From: Sabethes cyaneus
Taxonomy: Eukaryota; Arthropoda; Insecta; Diptera; Culicidae
Assembly: GCF_943734655.1 (NCBI RefSeq)
Contig: NC_071355.1
Span: forward strand, 244,737,183-244,801,182
DNA: 64,000 nt
Direction: 5' to 3'
The notes under the pieces are model-generated. The model was not told the origin of the DNA. It made no database searches and saw only the letters and a program-made list of their open reading frames with translations. Made by a program: the position numbers and the translations under genes. Positions 11,270-23,400 of the stretch are shown here, piece by piece. Within the stretch, counting starts at the first letter, position 1; every line of letters starts with the position of its first letter.

Positions 11270-14200
11270 ATTTAATGAGCGACTATATGATTAAAAACCT
11301 CTCGTGGTTGATTGTCGTTCAATCGCTCGCTGCTTGCTTCGTGGGGCTTGTGCCAATGAAAGCACGTCGGATAGCAAGTTTTCACGACCAGCAGCAGCAG
11401 CTGATTCGCTCTGATGTTCCAATTGATAATAATCAGCAGCAGTTGATGACGTGCATACACCGGAATTAATCACTATCAGCAAGCAAGTGGCGGAATGGCC
11501 GCGTCCGCGTGGATATGTTGTGTGGAAGTAGCAGTGGAAGAAAGCTTGGCGAGATATTCCATTTCCTCTTTTTCGCGCTCCGATTACCGAGCGGCCCGCC
11601 AGCCAGCCAGCCAACCAGCTAGCCGGGTGCGGGAATTGCTGCGCTTTTCTTATCGCTTCTACCCTGGCTGGATGGATGCTTTGATTAGCGTGTGATTGGT
11701 TCCGCCCGGTGTTTCCTCTCCCGAGCGACGACCGTACCCGGCCGACCGACCGACCAATTACTTACACAATTTGTGCAAACAAATAGCCGCGGCCACAGCC
11801 GTGGATGATGATGACGGTGGTGTTGGTCATTGTTAATTTTGTTTGTTTTTTCGCCTATGAGAAATGGCAGAGTCTCAACCGCTTTGTTTCGGCAAGCAAA
11901 AGTGTCAAACGATTATCGTTTCACTAAACTGCACCGTACAAATTCCCACAAGGGGCGCTGCTCGGATAACAAATCCCGTTGTATTGTAGGCGAAACGGCA
12001 TTGTGTTTTGTCTCCTTCCCCGAAAGGTGGAAAACAGATGGATGTGGTTATCTTCGCATTTAACAAAAGTTCACGTTGGCCCCAGCATTGCTCCGCGATC
12101 AGAGGAGACCGAGGTTGTATTCAAATTGAATTATTCACCTTTTGATTTCCATAATACGCACGCTCTGTGTCCGGGGGTTTTGTTCGTTTTTCTTTTCGAG
12201 CGGAGGTGAAATGGGCGATCCATTAGCACGCGGGTATGGCACTTCGTCGTAACACGATAAGATTGCTGCTCTGGGGGAGCATTCATTCAACAGCATCGCA
12301 CGTGTGCGAAAGGAACTGCACCTTCGACGAATGTCGTCGCCTCGCCCGGATGGCGCTGCAACACTATCTTCGACTCTCTCGAAGGGGGCGAAAGTTCGTC
12401 AAAATTTCAAAGACCGCGTTTGAAAGAGGTGCTAAAATTGGAATTTAATGCATTGCACATATTATGTTGCGTATGTGGCTCATTCACAGGGGATTAGGTT
12501 TCCCGGCTGATTTCGTAAGAGCTTTGGACTGTGCAGCTCCGCGGTACCCAGGCCAGGCCTGGCTCAGGGTTTGGCTGCTTTGAATTCAATGGCTTAATCA
12601 GGTGTGATTGAATGGCGGCCACTTTTACTTCGTTTAAAATGCGATTGCGCTGCGGACAGCATCAGCCAGCGGCCCCAAACGAGAAACTTAAACTATGTGC
12701 AAGCGAGAAACCTCTCGAATTTAACATCCCCCTAGGAAAATGACTTCCATTTGCAGTTTGATTTCACCTTCGCACATTTGCGATTTGCGAGTCGTCGTTT
12801 CCGGGGACTGGTATAGTGCAAATTAAAAGTGTAAAACTGCCTAACTGACTGAGCACGGTTGAAAACAAAAGCCCAACACTAGCTAGCTAACTGGGAGGAG
12901 GATGAGACGTAACCACCCACCAACAGGGGCAGATTGCCAGTTGGGTGACACTTTCGCGTAACTCGGTCATTCGATATCCTCCGGTAGACCTCGAATTACG
13001 ACGAGCGAGCGGACGACGGCGGCGGTAGGGCGGGCCACATATGTCCTAATATCGTATGCCCTGTGTCGCCGAAGCGGTCGCGCGTACCCAGGGCACACCG
13101 GCAGCAGGGCAGGCAGGTCACGAGAGATAATGTGAAGAATGCCCTGCACAAATTTCACGATGCCTGGAAGCTAAATGGCAAACAGTGCAGTGTGTGGGAC
13201 TCTCGGTAGGTATCGTGTTCCATGAGAAACGCCTCGCCGGTTTGTTTATCTACGCCTTTCCGTAAGCGTATTTATGTCCACATGCTGCACAATGAATAAT
13301 TCACACTGTTTTTCCGAATGTGTCATTTTTTCCGCTGGACTGCCCCTGCTTTGAAAGTGAAATTTTTCACTCGACTTTAACCGGATAGTTGCTGGCTAGC
13401 TTGGTGGTTGGTGCAGCAGTTTCTATTTATTTTCTGTCACTTTTTGTTCGGAACGCACTTACCAGACGGGTGGTTTCAGGTGTGCTACCATTTTTAAACA
13501 TATGCTTATGTGTACCGAGCTGTCAAATAGAGAAGAAAAAATTGTGATAGTAGCTATCTCGCCCTTTTGGTCCAGCAGCTCAGCTGCGACAATATTTGCA
13601 CAGTGCTGTTTGCCTTGAAAAGGTTCAACTACTGCTTACTGGCACTAAATTCGTTCCAGAGGCCGTAAACTCTAATTAAGTTTCAGAGTAATTTAAATAG
13701 TCGGTCAAAAACGCACGCAAAAATGCGATTATTTTCGCTTCAAAACTAAGTATACAGCCTTCCCACCCGGCGTTACTTAATCGCAGCGTTTGAATTGTTT
13801 CTATTTTTTATTCATACTTTTTGTTTTCATTGATACCAATCTATAAGCATAATTCCATTGCATTTTCACCGCCTTTCGCCTCATTGAACGCAGCCGGTCG
13901 ACCGGTCGCGGTTCCCTGTGGCTGACCGTGGCTTGTTACATTTTAATTATTTGCACTTTGATTAATAGTGGTAATCAGATTATACGATAATGCTCCGCTT
14001 GCTTGCTGCCCCGTCTCTCGCTGACTGTCTGTGTGTGTGTGTGTCGCTCAATGATCGATGCGATCAGAAGGCGTCATTCAGAGTGCGGCTGCGCCGCCGT
14101 CGCCGCCGCTCGTGGGCAAGAATAAATTTCATTAACTGCACGATTGTATTCAGTTTCCATTTCTGTCTACGGCTGTCTAATCTAGAGAGGCCCGGTAGGG

Positions 14201-14885
14201 GCCTGCCGCGCCGCCGTGCCGATACTGCTGCTCGTACTGACACAGGCACTGTCGCTTTCGAATCCCGTGCGCGCTTGCGATCGCGCTCGCGCTCACGCAT
14301 CGTGATCCGTGATCCCGTGGGGGATGATCGTGGACTTCCTGGCTTGAGAGCTTTCGTCGCTCTGTCGTAGTTGTCGTGGGCTGGAGGAACGCGCTCGCCC
14401 TCACCGGTATACAGGGACACACCGCTCCGTCGCTAAGCTGTGATTGAAGTTTCCCGATATGGGAGAAACGGTTACTTTTTTTTGCGCGTGTAACGGCTGC
14501 AATCGACATTATCGTTACCATCATCAGCCGTAACAGCAGCGGCACCGGCGATGGCCGGCAGTAGTAGAAGCAACTATAAACATCCTCAATAACAAGAAAT
14601 AACCGAATCAAGACACGTCCAGTTGATGGCTTTTGAGTGTCGCCACCAGTAGTGACCAGTCATCGGTGAATCATGCATGTGCTGTCATCGATTTGCAACT
14701 ATGTTTCATTGTTATTTTGTGTTTATTGCAGCACCTTTACTTTAGCAATAAAATTTCTTGGAAATTTCCTGGAGAGATCGTTTTTTACGGTTGTTAGTTA
14801 AGACTTTTAGAACTTGCAATTGAATAGTTAGTGTTTTTGCACTAGCATTGAACTGGTTGGGTTTAAGTTCCCATGAATTATCTAA
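11270..14885. other. non-repetitive GC-richer block, no gene recognised
   Basis: Balanced composition, little TE similarity, many short tetranucleotide runs (GCCA near 11,598-11,620, GACC/ACCG near 11,741-11,755), a (TG)n at 14,029-14,044 and CGCCGC/GCGCTC stretches near 14,090 and 14,280. It resembles host intronic or intergenic DNA and could hold regulatory sites or small exons that I cannot call. Open frames on both strands at 13,990-14,611 overlap each other and show no domain. Confidence 0.4.
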
Positions 14886-14889
14886 TGTT

Positions 14890-15015
14890 CCTCATACAGC
14901 TTGTCATCGACGTACATAACCTTCGAGGAACTCAGAAAACTGTTCATCTCATTAATGAAAAGTACAAATATTAAAGGCCCTAGATGGCTACCTTGGGGCA
15001 CGCCTCAAACGGAGT
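14890..15015 (-). mobile_element. LINE reverse-transcriptase fragment (GVPQGS to YVDD)
   Basis: On the minus strand, from about 15,010 down to 14,890, the translation reads GVPQGSHLGPLIFVLFINEM and, after about ten residues, VMYVDDKLYE. These are the RT motifs before and at the catalytic YxDD box; both catalytic aspartates are kept. Upstream and downstream domains are missing. The clade is probably Jockey-like. Confidence 0.75.
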
Positions 15016-15079
15016 GTTGTGTGGTGCAGTTTGGTAACCGCATGCATCTAATTTTTTGTTACTGCGAGCACCCGCCAAG

Positions 15080-15265
15080 TTAGCTTCAAGCTACGATGCT
15101 GGTCTAACAAACGAGTCGTCGTATGTTTGAATCTTGGCTGGGCGTTGCTGCTAGAGTCAGTAGGATCGTTGCACTAGCTCCGTAATTGTTCTGTATTCTT
15201 TTAACCGGCTGCGAAGTCTGTCGATAAAGAACACGAATCGGACGAGTGCTTAGACTTAAAAACGT
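15080..15265 (+). mobile_element. tRNA-derived SINE copy 2
   Basis: Head with CTACGATGCTGGTCTAACAA and a mutated B box (GTTTGAATCTTGG), body with GTCAGTAGGATCG and GCGAAGTCTGTCGATAAAG. Same family as the copies at 6,050 and 48,625. Confidence 0.7.
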
Positions 15266-15828
15266 CACTGCTAAGTCAGGTTTCAGTCTGCGAATTGAAG
15301 TTCCTAGTCACTGGAGGAGAGTGCCAAGTGAAGATCCTTGGTTTTCTTAATCCAAGAACATTTTGGTAAAATATTGTTACGGAAAGGACAGTTAGAGCAA
15401 TCGGAGAAGAGTGATGGGGGGCTTCAGATTTTTCAACTGTGGTGCGTCTCGATGTAGATTCTATTTTACTTCCTGCAATCAGCTTGAAGAATCGGACGAC
15501 AGAGTGCTGAAACAGGTCCCGATGGGGTTGAAAATCTTGACATCATGTTTTACCCCTTGAGAGAAAAATGTAAATTTAGTTTTCAAATCGAATGAAAAGT
15601 ACTTGGCGACAATGCCGCTAAAAAGTAATATTTTCTTCGAATTCCTTGGCAATTTTCTTTGAAAATGTAAAAATAGTTACTTTCTAAACCTAATACAGCT
15701 AAAACTAATCGCCTCTCTTAAGTCTTAATACACTTTACTAAGTGACTGAAATCTTATCTCGTTGTCCGGTGTCTGCACGCTTTCCGTTAAATTAGGCCAC
15801 ATATGTAGAGTAAGACAATTTCATTACC
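15266..15828. other. unassigned sequence between TE fragments
   Basis: No coding domain recognised; probably decayed TE or unique DNA. Confidence 0.3.
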
Positions 15829-16512
15829 CTGTCTGGTGTGCCGCAGGGGAGTAACCTGGGACCGCTGCTGTTCTGTTTATTCTTCAATAACGTGTCCTTT
15901 ATTATCCCGCCAGGCTGTAAACTCATTTATGTTGATGATCTGAAATTATTTCTTCTCATCCAAACTATGACGAACTGTATTGAACTGCAACAATTCTTGA
16001 ATTCTTTCTCTAACGACCTAACCTTAGCTTTATTATGATGATAACCAAAGAGTTCACTGAATTGTTTTGCTTGTGATCATTGTACTTCTCACATGTTCGT
16101 TCCATTTTGAAGACATCGACCAGAGTGTGGAGTCCCTACACCGAAATTTGGAATAACCGGATTTAATCAGGACAGGCCAGGTACCTACGTTTCGCTCTAA
16201 GGCAGTAGTGCCCAGGGATAAGCATGAGGCGAGCCAAATCAGATGTTCCATGAATGCCGCGGGCCGCATTGACCTCTGACCATTCTTGCGCATTACAAAA
16301 TGTGAAATATAGGACACCAAAAATTATGTTCTAGAAATCACCACAAGATTTAAATTGGAAAGCATTTAGATCCACAACATATACGAGGCATTACGATTAA
16401 AAGATAGTGGGGTTTTACGCGCATTCGAGTGTCGACATCCAGTGGGTTTCCCCCCCTCCAAACTTTCATTGAGACCTAAAAAGGTCAGATGAACAACAAG
16501 ATTTTTGGAGAT
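15829..16512 (+). mobile_element. LINE RT fragment (YVDD), interrupted copy
   Basis: Reads LSGVPQGSNLGPLLF, then FNNVSFIIPPGCKLIYVDDL and LFLLIQTMTNCIELQQFL before stops near 16,036. The catalytic YVDD is intact. Non-coding similarity to the inverted copy at 18,406-18,806 continues to about 16,193, is interrupted by about 270 bp of other sequence, and resumes at 16,466-16,512 (TTGAGACCTAAAAAGGTCAG). The inverted copy lacks that insert. The element is a non-LTR retrotransposon, Jockey or CR1-like. Confidence 0.75.
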
Positions 16513-16752
16513 ATAAGCTAAAGAAAATAAGGAAGTTTGACAAAAACGAGTCTTTTCTTTAAAAAAGGAGGTACTTCCATTAATAGTGGGAAGGACCAAC
16601 CGACACCAAATTTAGGATTGTGTCTTTCTGAACTAAAACGAACAATCAGTCAAAATTTGGTTCAAATCCGTGAAGCTCGATTATACGGCTCTCGGACACT
16701 TCGGGTGGAATGGCCCTCATACATAATTTTTATATTTTAAATTTGTTATAAC

Positions 16753-17362
16753 TTGAGAACGAAGGACGTTTGGAGGATGTCCTTTGTTTTTCCTGTGTAT
16801 AATAAAGGAAATAAAGGCGATTCACTTTGTGCGGGATCCAAAGTATTTGAAATACTTATAAGTGATGCAATACAGCATAATGTTACTCGTTACATCTCAG
16901 CTGATCTGCACGGGTTCTACCCTCGTTCGTTCAAGCGTAACGTCATTTCTCTCTAACCGCCTCCTATCAGTAAAACTAGGAAACTATAAGTTTCAAGAGT
17001 TCCCGATTAAGTCAGGCATGACGGGTGCCGCAAGGTAGTAATTTGAAACCGCTGTTATTTTGCAAAATGCATAGTAATTTCGTTTTGGAGAACAAAAATC
17101 GCCTTTGGTTTAGTGCAACACCATTAATTGCCAGTCAATTCAACGTGAAACAGTAGTGAAGGATGTTGGAGTTTTGTTGGACACCGAAGTAACTTTCCAA
17201 TGCCGCTCTGGTCACATCGTTGCAAAAGCAAACAAAAACTTGGGGTACATCGTGAACATTGGAAGGGATTTTCGTGACCCTTACTATTTGAAGTCTCTCT
17301 ACTACTCGCTAGTTCGTTCTATCCTTGAAACAGCTACAGCAGTTTCGAGTTTGGGCATGTAA
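16753..17362 (+). mobile_element. LINE RT fragment (fingers and thumb, catalytic box deleted)
   Basis: Three frames carry consecutive ORF2 pieces: MSFVFPVYNKGNKGD with SLCAGSKVFEILISDAI and HGFYPR (RT fingers), then RVPQGSNLKPLLF in another frame near 17,025, then VVKDVGVLLDTEVTFQ, GYIVNIGRDFRDPYYLKSL and YYSLVRSILETA (thumb/C-terminal region). The segment holding the YxDD box between GVPQGS and VKDVGV has been lost, as has the usual NYRGIT-type motif before SLCAG. Dead element on the + strand. Confidence 0.75.
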
Positions 17363-17464
17363 CAAAAATATTTTCGTCACTCGTTCATCATTTCGCTTGC
17401 ATCGATGCACACGCAATACGAATTTAATTGAATCAATGTCAATATACTTTCTTATTTCTCTGCT

Positions 17465-17590
17465 AAATAGAGTCAGTAGCATTATTATACTGGCCCCGTA
17501 GCTGTGCTGTACTCTAGCAGCCGGCTGTGAAGTCTGAACATGAAGAAAGGTCAAGTTCTTAAGGACGTTTATACCCATAGCTTTGCTTTG
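17465..17590 (+). mobile_element. SINE copy 3, body and tail only
   Basis: GAGTCAGTAGCATTATTATA, GGCCCCGTAG, ACTCTAGCAGCCGGCTGTGA and the tail TAGCTTTGCTTTG match the SINE body; the tRNA-like head is missing. Confidence 0.6.
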
Positions 17591-17944
17591 TTTTATGCTT
17601 TCTTATTTATAGAATGCACGTTATGTCTTTGTTGCGAACACAGTATGGACAGTTCTCATTAGGTGTTTCAGGGATTTCATTGAACAATTGATGTTGGTGA
17701 AAAGTGCCACGTCCTGCAATGAAGGAACTAAAATTGATTTACAAATTGAAAAAATGCACCGTTATTTCAACGTTCAATGCTATGAAACTCACCGGTTCGA
17801 GCAAATTAAATAAATTGTTTTGTGGGCCTTTGCTTGCTATTCAGCACTGCACAAGCAGCACTGATAAAGGTGTCTGGTCAAAGTCCGGTTTAAGTCAGAT
17901 TTAAATCATTTGTCTGTCACTGCGAAGGCCCATTCCAGCTTTAT
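17591..17944. other. unassigned sequence
   Basis: No recognised gene or repeat. Confidence 0.3.
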
Positions 17945-18048
17945 GGAACATATAAAGAATGCATTTGTAAAGGCCCTCATTTTATGAAAAAGTGATAGAC
18001 GAATTTACTTGTAAAGTAAACCACCGTATTCCGGTGTTATGTAAATTA
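17945..18048 (+). mobile_element. fragment of an unknown repeat also present at 37.9 kb
   Basis: Translates RPSFYEKVIDEFTCKVNHRI in one frame. The minus strand at about 37,900-37,985 gives RPSFYEEVLDEFACKVNYRI. It is followed at once by a Helitron 3' end (reverse orientation). I do not recognise the protein. Confidence 0.5.
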
Positions 18049-18290
18049 GTAGCTGACCCGAAAAATTTCGTATTGCTAAACATGAAACTGTGCTGTCCAT
18101 AAATTCTAGGGGCTACCCTTCGCAGTAGCTGGCGCTTCCGACGGCATGACCCGACTTTAAAAACGTTTCTGGTCTTTACGGAAATGCCTATAACTTTATT
18201 ATTTTTCAAGTAATCATTTCGAGATTTTCCATAAATATACCTTATTCCTAGAACTTCGCAAAGATGATTTTTCCGAAATTTCATTTGAAA
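18049..18290 (-). mobile_element. Helitron-like element, 3' end fragment
   Basis: Minus-strand end reads CGGGTCAGCTAC then T, close to the CGGGTCAGCTAG end of the copy at 8473-9932. Internal CGCTTCCGACGGCA near 18,134 is also found in the copy at 35,944-37,231. The 5' part is missing. Confidence 0.6.
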
Positions 18291-18405
18291 CGGTAATTAT
18301 AGGGGAATGGCAAAAGTTGGCCCAATTACGCTGATTCGTTGAATAAAAATAGACTTTGACATGTCAACAATTTTTATATCTCCAATATAATAAATAATAG
18401 CTTAT

Positions 18406-18806
18406 ATCTCCAGAAATATTGTTGTTCATCTGACCTTTTTGGGTCTCAACGAAACGTAGGAAGCTGGCCTGTCCTGATTCAATCCGGTTATTCTAAATTT
18501 CGGTGTACGGATTCCATACTCTGGTCGATGTCTCCAAAATGAAACGGACATGTGAGAAGAACAATGATCGCAAGCAAACGATTCAGATTCAGACTCTCTG
18601 GCTCATAATAATAATAATCCTCATAATAAAGCTAAGGTTTCGTTAGAGAAAGAGTTCAAAATTCGCAGTTCAATGCAGTTCGTCATAGTTTGGATGACAA
18701 GAAATAATTTCAGATCATCAACGTAAATGAGTTTACAGCCTGGCGGGATAATAAAGGACACGTCATTGAAGAATAAAGAGAACAGCAGCGGTCCCAGGTT
18801 ACTCCC
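18406..18806 (-). mobile_element. LINE RT fragment (YVDD), inverted partner of the 15.8 kb copy
   Basis: Encodes GSNLGPLLFSLFFNDVSF, PPGCKLIYVDDLKLFLVIQ and MTNCIELRILNSFSN, then similarity continues in non-coding sequence to 18,406. It is a near-identical inverted copy of 15,835-16,193 plus 16,466-16,512, without the insert. Confidence 0.75.
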
Positions 18807-18807
18807 C

Positions 18808-19740
18808 AGCGTCAAAAATAAGTCAAAAATATCACCCACACATGCGTTTAATGCGTTGTTCTGGCTAAAAATATGCGGCCAGTGGAAAGGTATTGCACAT
18901 AATAATCGTGCGTATCTCGAAGCCGGCGAGGAAGTACATTGATCGGCCCTTGTTCTAGTAATGCGAATGCAGTCAATGTTTTCCTGCATTAGGCCAAACA
19001 CGAACATCCTTTGTTGATTGGTACGCCTAGCCGACAGTAGATCGAGTATGATCAGCTGACACCGTGTTTGATAACGAAACGAGGAAGATTGATTCGGCCG
19101 TTCCGGGGCAAATTGCGCGGAGCGAAACGTAAATTTTTTTCTGTACATGCCTGATTAAAAGGGTTTGCGTTACCTGATGCTGGCATCAAACGGTAGAAGC
19201 GTACTCCAGGATGCTACGCACCAACGAGCAGTACAGTGTTTTGTTTGTTATGTTTGGGGTTTTAGTCACCGTAAAACTTGTATTTCTATTATTTCAATTT
19301 CACCCCAATTTCTATTATTTCAAACTACCCCAATTTTCTATTCATCGGTAAACGACAGTACGGAAGATGCTCTTAGTACAGCAAGCTCTTTTTCAAAAAT
19401 ATTGAAGAACAATGGTCCTGATACGCTTCCTTGAGGTACGCCGGAAGTAATAACAAACGTTCGAGAGCGAGTAGAGGTCACTACAATGAGGAGTTATGAA
19501 CAGAGCTATTCTAAAATCTAATCCGGAAGCTTATATGCAAAGTCGTCGTACACTAAGTCCCCCTGCCGTTTTGCTTCGACTTTTCTTTGAATAAGGTTGA
19601 GACGTAGCACATCAGATTATAGCGGTTGTAGACCAGAGGCTCACGAAACCGGACTGGGCTTCAGCGATGCCTGGTCCAACTGCGTTGTATAGCGCACCGT
19701 GAACTAGTTTTTCTGCTACTCTACTAAGGGCATGGTTCAT
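18808..19740 (-). mobile_element. LINE ORF2 relic, RT fingers to C terminus
   Basis: Reading 19,740 to 18,808 on the minus strand: ALSRVAEKLVHGALYNAVGP and AEAQSGFV (RT fingers), GVPQGSVSGPLFFNIF near 19,437, a degenerate catalytic box SFTDE near 19,340, YCSLVRSILEYASTV near 19,230, then FAPERPNQSSSFRYQTRCQL, LLSARRTNQQRMFVFGLMQE and IPFHWPHIFSQNNALNACVG with GDIFDLF at the ORF end. The order matches a Jockey-type ORF2 with frameshifts, stops and deletions. A short AT-rich duplication (units of about 26 bp, 19,276-19,340) sits inside. The C-terminal end abuts the RT fragment at 18,806 in an open frame, a fusion of two LINE pieces. Confidence 0.7.
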
Positions 19741-19744
19741 GGGT

Positions 19745-19945
19745 AAAATAGGCTTAAGATTCCGCAACATTGCTACCATGTTGTGCTGCTCGACGGTTCG
19801 AATCTCGGCTGGGAGAGGCTGTTAGAGTTAATAGGATCGTAGCAACTAGCCCTGCAATTGTCCTGTACTCTAACAGCTGGCTGTGAAAGGTCAAGTTTCG
19901 ACAACGGAATGTAGCACCTAGGCTTTGCTTTGCTTTTACTGCCAT
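19745..19945 (+). mobile_element. tRNA-derived SINE copy 4
   Basis: GGTTCGAATCTCGGCTGGGA (B box), AGAGTTAATAGGATCGTAGC, TTGTCCTGTACTCTAACAGC and a tail GGAATGTAGCACCTAGGC with TTTGCTTTGCTTTT. The head upstream of the B box is degenerate. Confidence 0.7.
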
Positions 19946-22900
19946 GCTATACATGGTCTCGAAGAGCGATGTGAAGAGTTCTGCAGCATCCCTACTTGTG
20001 CAAGTGTCGGTGCCGTCGTAGTGTACGGGATTAGGAATGCAGTCGCTCTTTTCAGATTTACAATAAAGCTCCAGAAACGTGCAGTGTTTCTTTTAGCACT
20101 GAGCTGGATCCATGAGATGTAGGGTACCGGAGGGTATTTTCAGCCTGCTGCTAAATTCAGCCTATATTCCTTTATTTTTGCTGCACTTGACCACCAAATA
20201 AAAACAATATAACAATACTAAGAAGAATGTAGCACCCGTACGCTTTAATGTATGCATTACTATTTTCACTGAAGTTCAGAAATTTTGCTGATTTTTATTG
20301 AATAAACATCAAAACCACTCTTTCTCCACTAGCGCCTTATTAGACCGATGAAATAGAAGCAATCGCCTACGTGTAACCGCTGTGTGATCGCCAATATCGT
20401 CGTTGAACTGTCAGCGTAAGTTAGGTATGTTGAAGTCTCTTATTGATAGGGCTATATTGGCATCCAAAGAACAATCTGTCACGCCGCACAGTGGGGCAGA
20501 TTGACCCGGCGCTCGGACAAAATCTCATAACTTCTTTCATATGCTTCGTAGAGCTTTACTGTCTTCAGCAACATTGTTTGTTATAAAATTTCGCATCTTT
20601 TTGTAAGTTTTAAGTAGTAGTATTATTATTCCTATAGATGGTATTGAGATCTAACTTCTCAAATAATGACTTTAGAAAAGTTGTGTCTTCAGAAAAGTTG
20701 TTTGTCCTGTAAAGTTACGTAAAGTTACTAAACATACTAAAATTGTAGGACTTACGGCAATGAAGTTATAAATATTTTAAATACTCAAACACATTTTGTT
20801 CAGTGTGTAGTCGAAATTAGTAGTTGGACGACCTCCTACACAAATTATCACAATCTATATATCAAGAGTAATTTAGTATTATTATTCTGGTATAGGGTAA
20901 ATCAACAAGTTGTGGACCTTTCTATAAATTATTTTGAACTTGTAACGCGAAACACCCAATCGATGGTTACAATATTAGTAACTTTCGAATAAGCCTAAAT
21001 ATATCAATTAACTGCAAATGCAAATTCTACAAATCTCTATATTTTACATATTTTTTAAAACAGATTGGAATGTTCATTTTCTTTTTTTGGACCCTAGTGG
21101 TTTACAATAGAATAACGACTGGGTCCATTATAGGAATTCTAGTGTATTTTGAATGGAAAGGGTCCGCTAATGGAACATTTTTTGCATTGTTAACCGTATA
21201 ATAGACCCTCACTTGTTGAAAATGTCGATTTTAATGCATTGATAATGAAATGCAGCTAAAATTTTATAAACTCAAATGTGTGTTATGTTTAGTATGTTCT
21301 GTTTCATGTCATATATCCTCAGAAATAAGAAGTACAAGCTAATAAATACCGCAATTTTATTCGAGGTTCATTACAGGTAGAGGGTTCACTATATAGGTTA
21401 ACTTACCCTACCATCTGATTTAGTACATTCATGTGTTTTTGATGGATTAACAATTTTAACCGATATTAGAATACATTTCTCATTGCAGAGACGAAAATAT
21501 TTCATATTTCTTTTGCTCTGTTAGCATTCGTTCTGATTTTTAAAGGATAAATTACGGACATCTTTACATATTTTATGGTATGCATCTCGATCATTTATAA
21601 TACTAAGTTTTCATAGCATGATCTCCGTTATATTTGAAATTTTTATGTCATTAGTTTGGCCATACGCAACAAAAGGAAATGAGTGGCAAGATAGGCCGTC
21701 ATCGGCCTCAGCCAAATCCTGGCAGAAGGCACAAAAAATAACGAGTAACTAACAGAGTAGTAATCTGTTTATCCTGCAAACATGTATCAACATGTTCGAC
21801 TCTAAACAAACAAAATGGAGGCTAGTTCAATAGAGCTGAAAGTCTAACCGAACATTTTCTACTGCCAATTTGACTTGAAACAGAGCTAATTGAGAAAAAC
21901 CTGTTAAGTGGTCGCCTTTACAATGTCCTAAATTCCCCATATCGACTCCAATGTATTTCATAACGATAATAGTGTTGTATCTTACATACACAAGCATGAC
22001 TACTTAACGTACAGCAGGAATGAACTTCGCAATGGCGCGCGCATTTACTGATTTGTAGCCTAAAATGCCGGAAAACATGCATTCGGAAAACTTTAATATC
22101 TCCGAACATCGCAACTAGTAGCAGCTAATTTTTTGCTTATTACTAGTGTTAACACCTTGAATGTTGATTTTATGGTAGTGTCAGGGCGGAAATTTGTGGA
22201 AATCTTTTTCTACACACTATTGAAAATTGCTAAAAATAACAAATTTTTTGTTCTAAAACACTTCGTCAGAACAAAGCCTACTAGTAAAAAATCTGTCCTA
22301 ATATCACCTAAACTATTAGTTTATAATCCCTTTAATGTGAATTGTCCTTTAAAAGTATAGAATTTTAAGCAGCATGGTAGCTAGATGCTAAAAGGTTAAA
22401 TGATGTTTATTTTTCTTTTTTTCCAAATATTTTTTACTCTGTGTTTTACCTTCTTTAATGCCTATTGAAAAAACACTTATTAAAACAAATTATACATATT
22501 TCTTATAGATTATATGTCTACTATACGTAGAATATTAAGTTTGACAGAATACCTCAAATAAAAATTTTGATGTTTTGTCCGAGCTTTTTCGGGTTCTGCG
22601 CCATAGTCCGCCGCCGCTCCGCCTATAAAAACTGGTTGATGGGCTATGATCACAGCGTAAAAGCGTATAGTTGGAGGAGATTTCGCTGCTATCGATGGGT
22701 TTGTGGAGCCAAATTTCCGTTCGAATGAGAAGTCGTGGTCGCAACCACTCGCAACCAGTCTGCAAACCTCTCACGTTTTGATCATAAATCGAGAACAGGT
22801 GATCGGATGCTTCCTTGTTTCAATAACGGACGATTGACAACTGGAAGAGCACTGAGCTAACGACGTTGCGATAATTGCGAGCCCCTTTCCATGCTCTAGT

Positions 22901-23400
22901 ATACGACCGGGATGATTACAAGACGCTGCCGGGAATATTTCGACTGCACGCTTCAGTTATTATTATATTTCAGATTCAAATAAGGTACTTCGAGGTGAGC
23001 GAAAAGGGAGGGTTAAACCAAGAGGACACAAAAAAATTAACCCATCAACGTGGCTTATCAGAGAGCAAACAGGTTGATCACATACTAGCAACACATAAAT
23101 GATGTTAATTGAGTCTGGGAAGGTAAAGTTGATATAATTAAGCTAATCTGCAACTGGAAGTGAAATAATAAAGCGCTATGGCTGATATAGCGTAACTATT
23201 TCTTGCGATAGTTTCACTAGTAGCTGTATCGTATTGGGCATGATAGGAAAAAACAGGTCATAATCGTATTTTCGACCTATTAAAGAATGGTTAATCATAA
23301 ATTACATCTCGTAACAATTGCATTACTGCGTAATTGCTCACGAATTGTGTTTTATATTAATTACAAAGTCGCCCGTTGTGCCTTAAAAATAATCAGATTT
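19946..23400. other. AT-rich region, no gene recognised
   Basis: Mostly AT-rich sequence with short frames only. At 20,490-20,515 GCACAGTGGGGCAGATTGAC resembles the end of the inverted-repeat element at 42,612 (GCACAGTGGGACC), so a decayed DNA element may start there, but I find no matching right end. Confidence 0.35.

Noticed and set aside
13990..14611. Overlapping 118-144 codon frames on both strands
   Set aside because: Arg-rich text from CGC/GCG runs; mutually antisense and without domain support.
20490..21420. Possible DNA transposon beginning GCACAGTGGGGCAG
   Set aside because: No matching inverted right end or target duplication could be found by eye.
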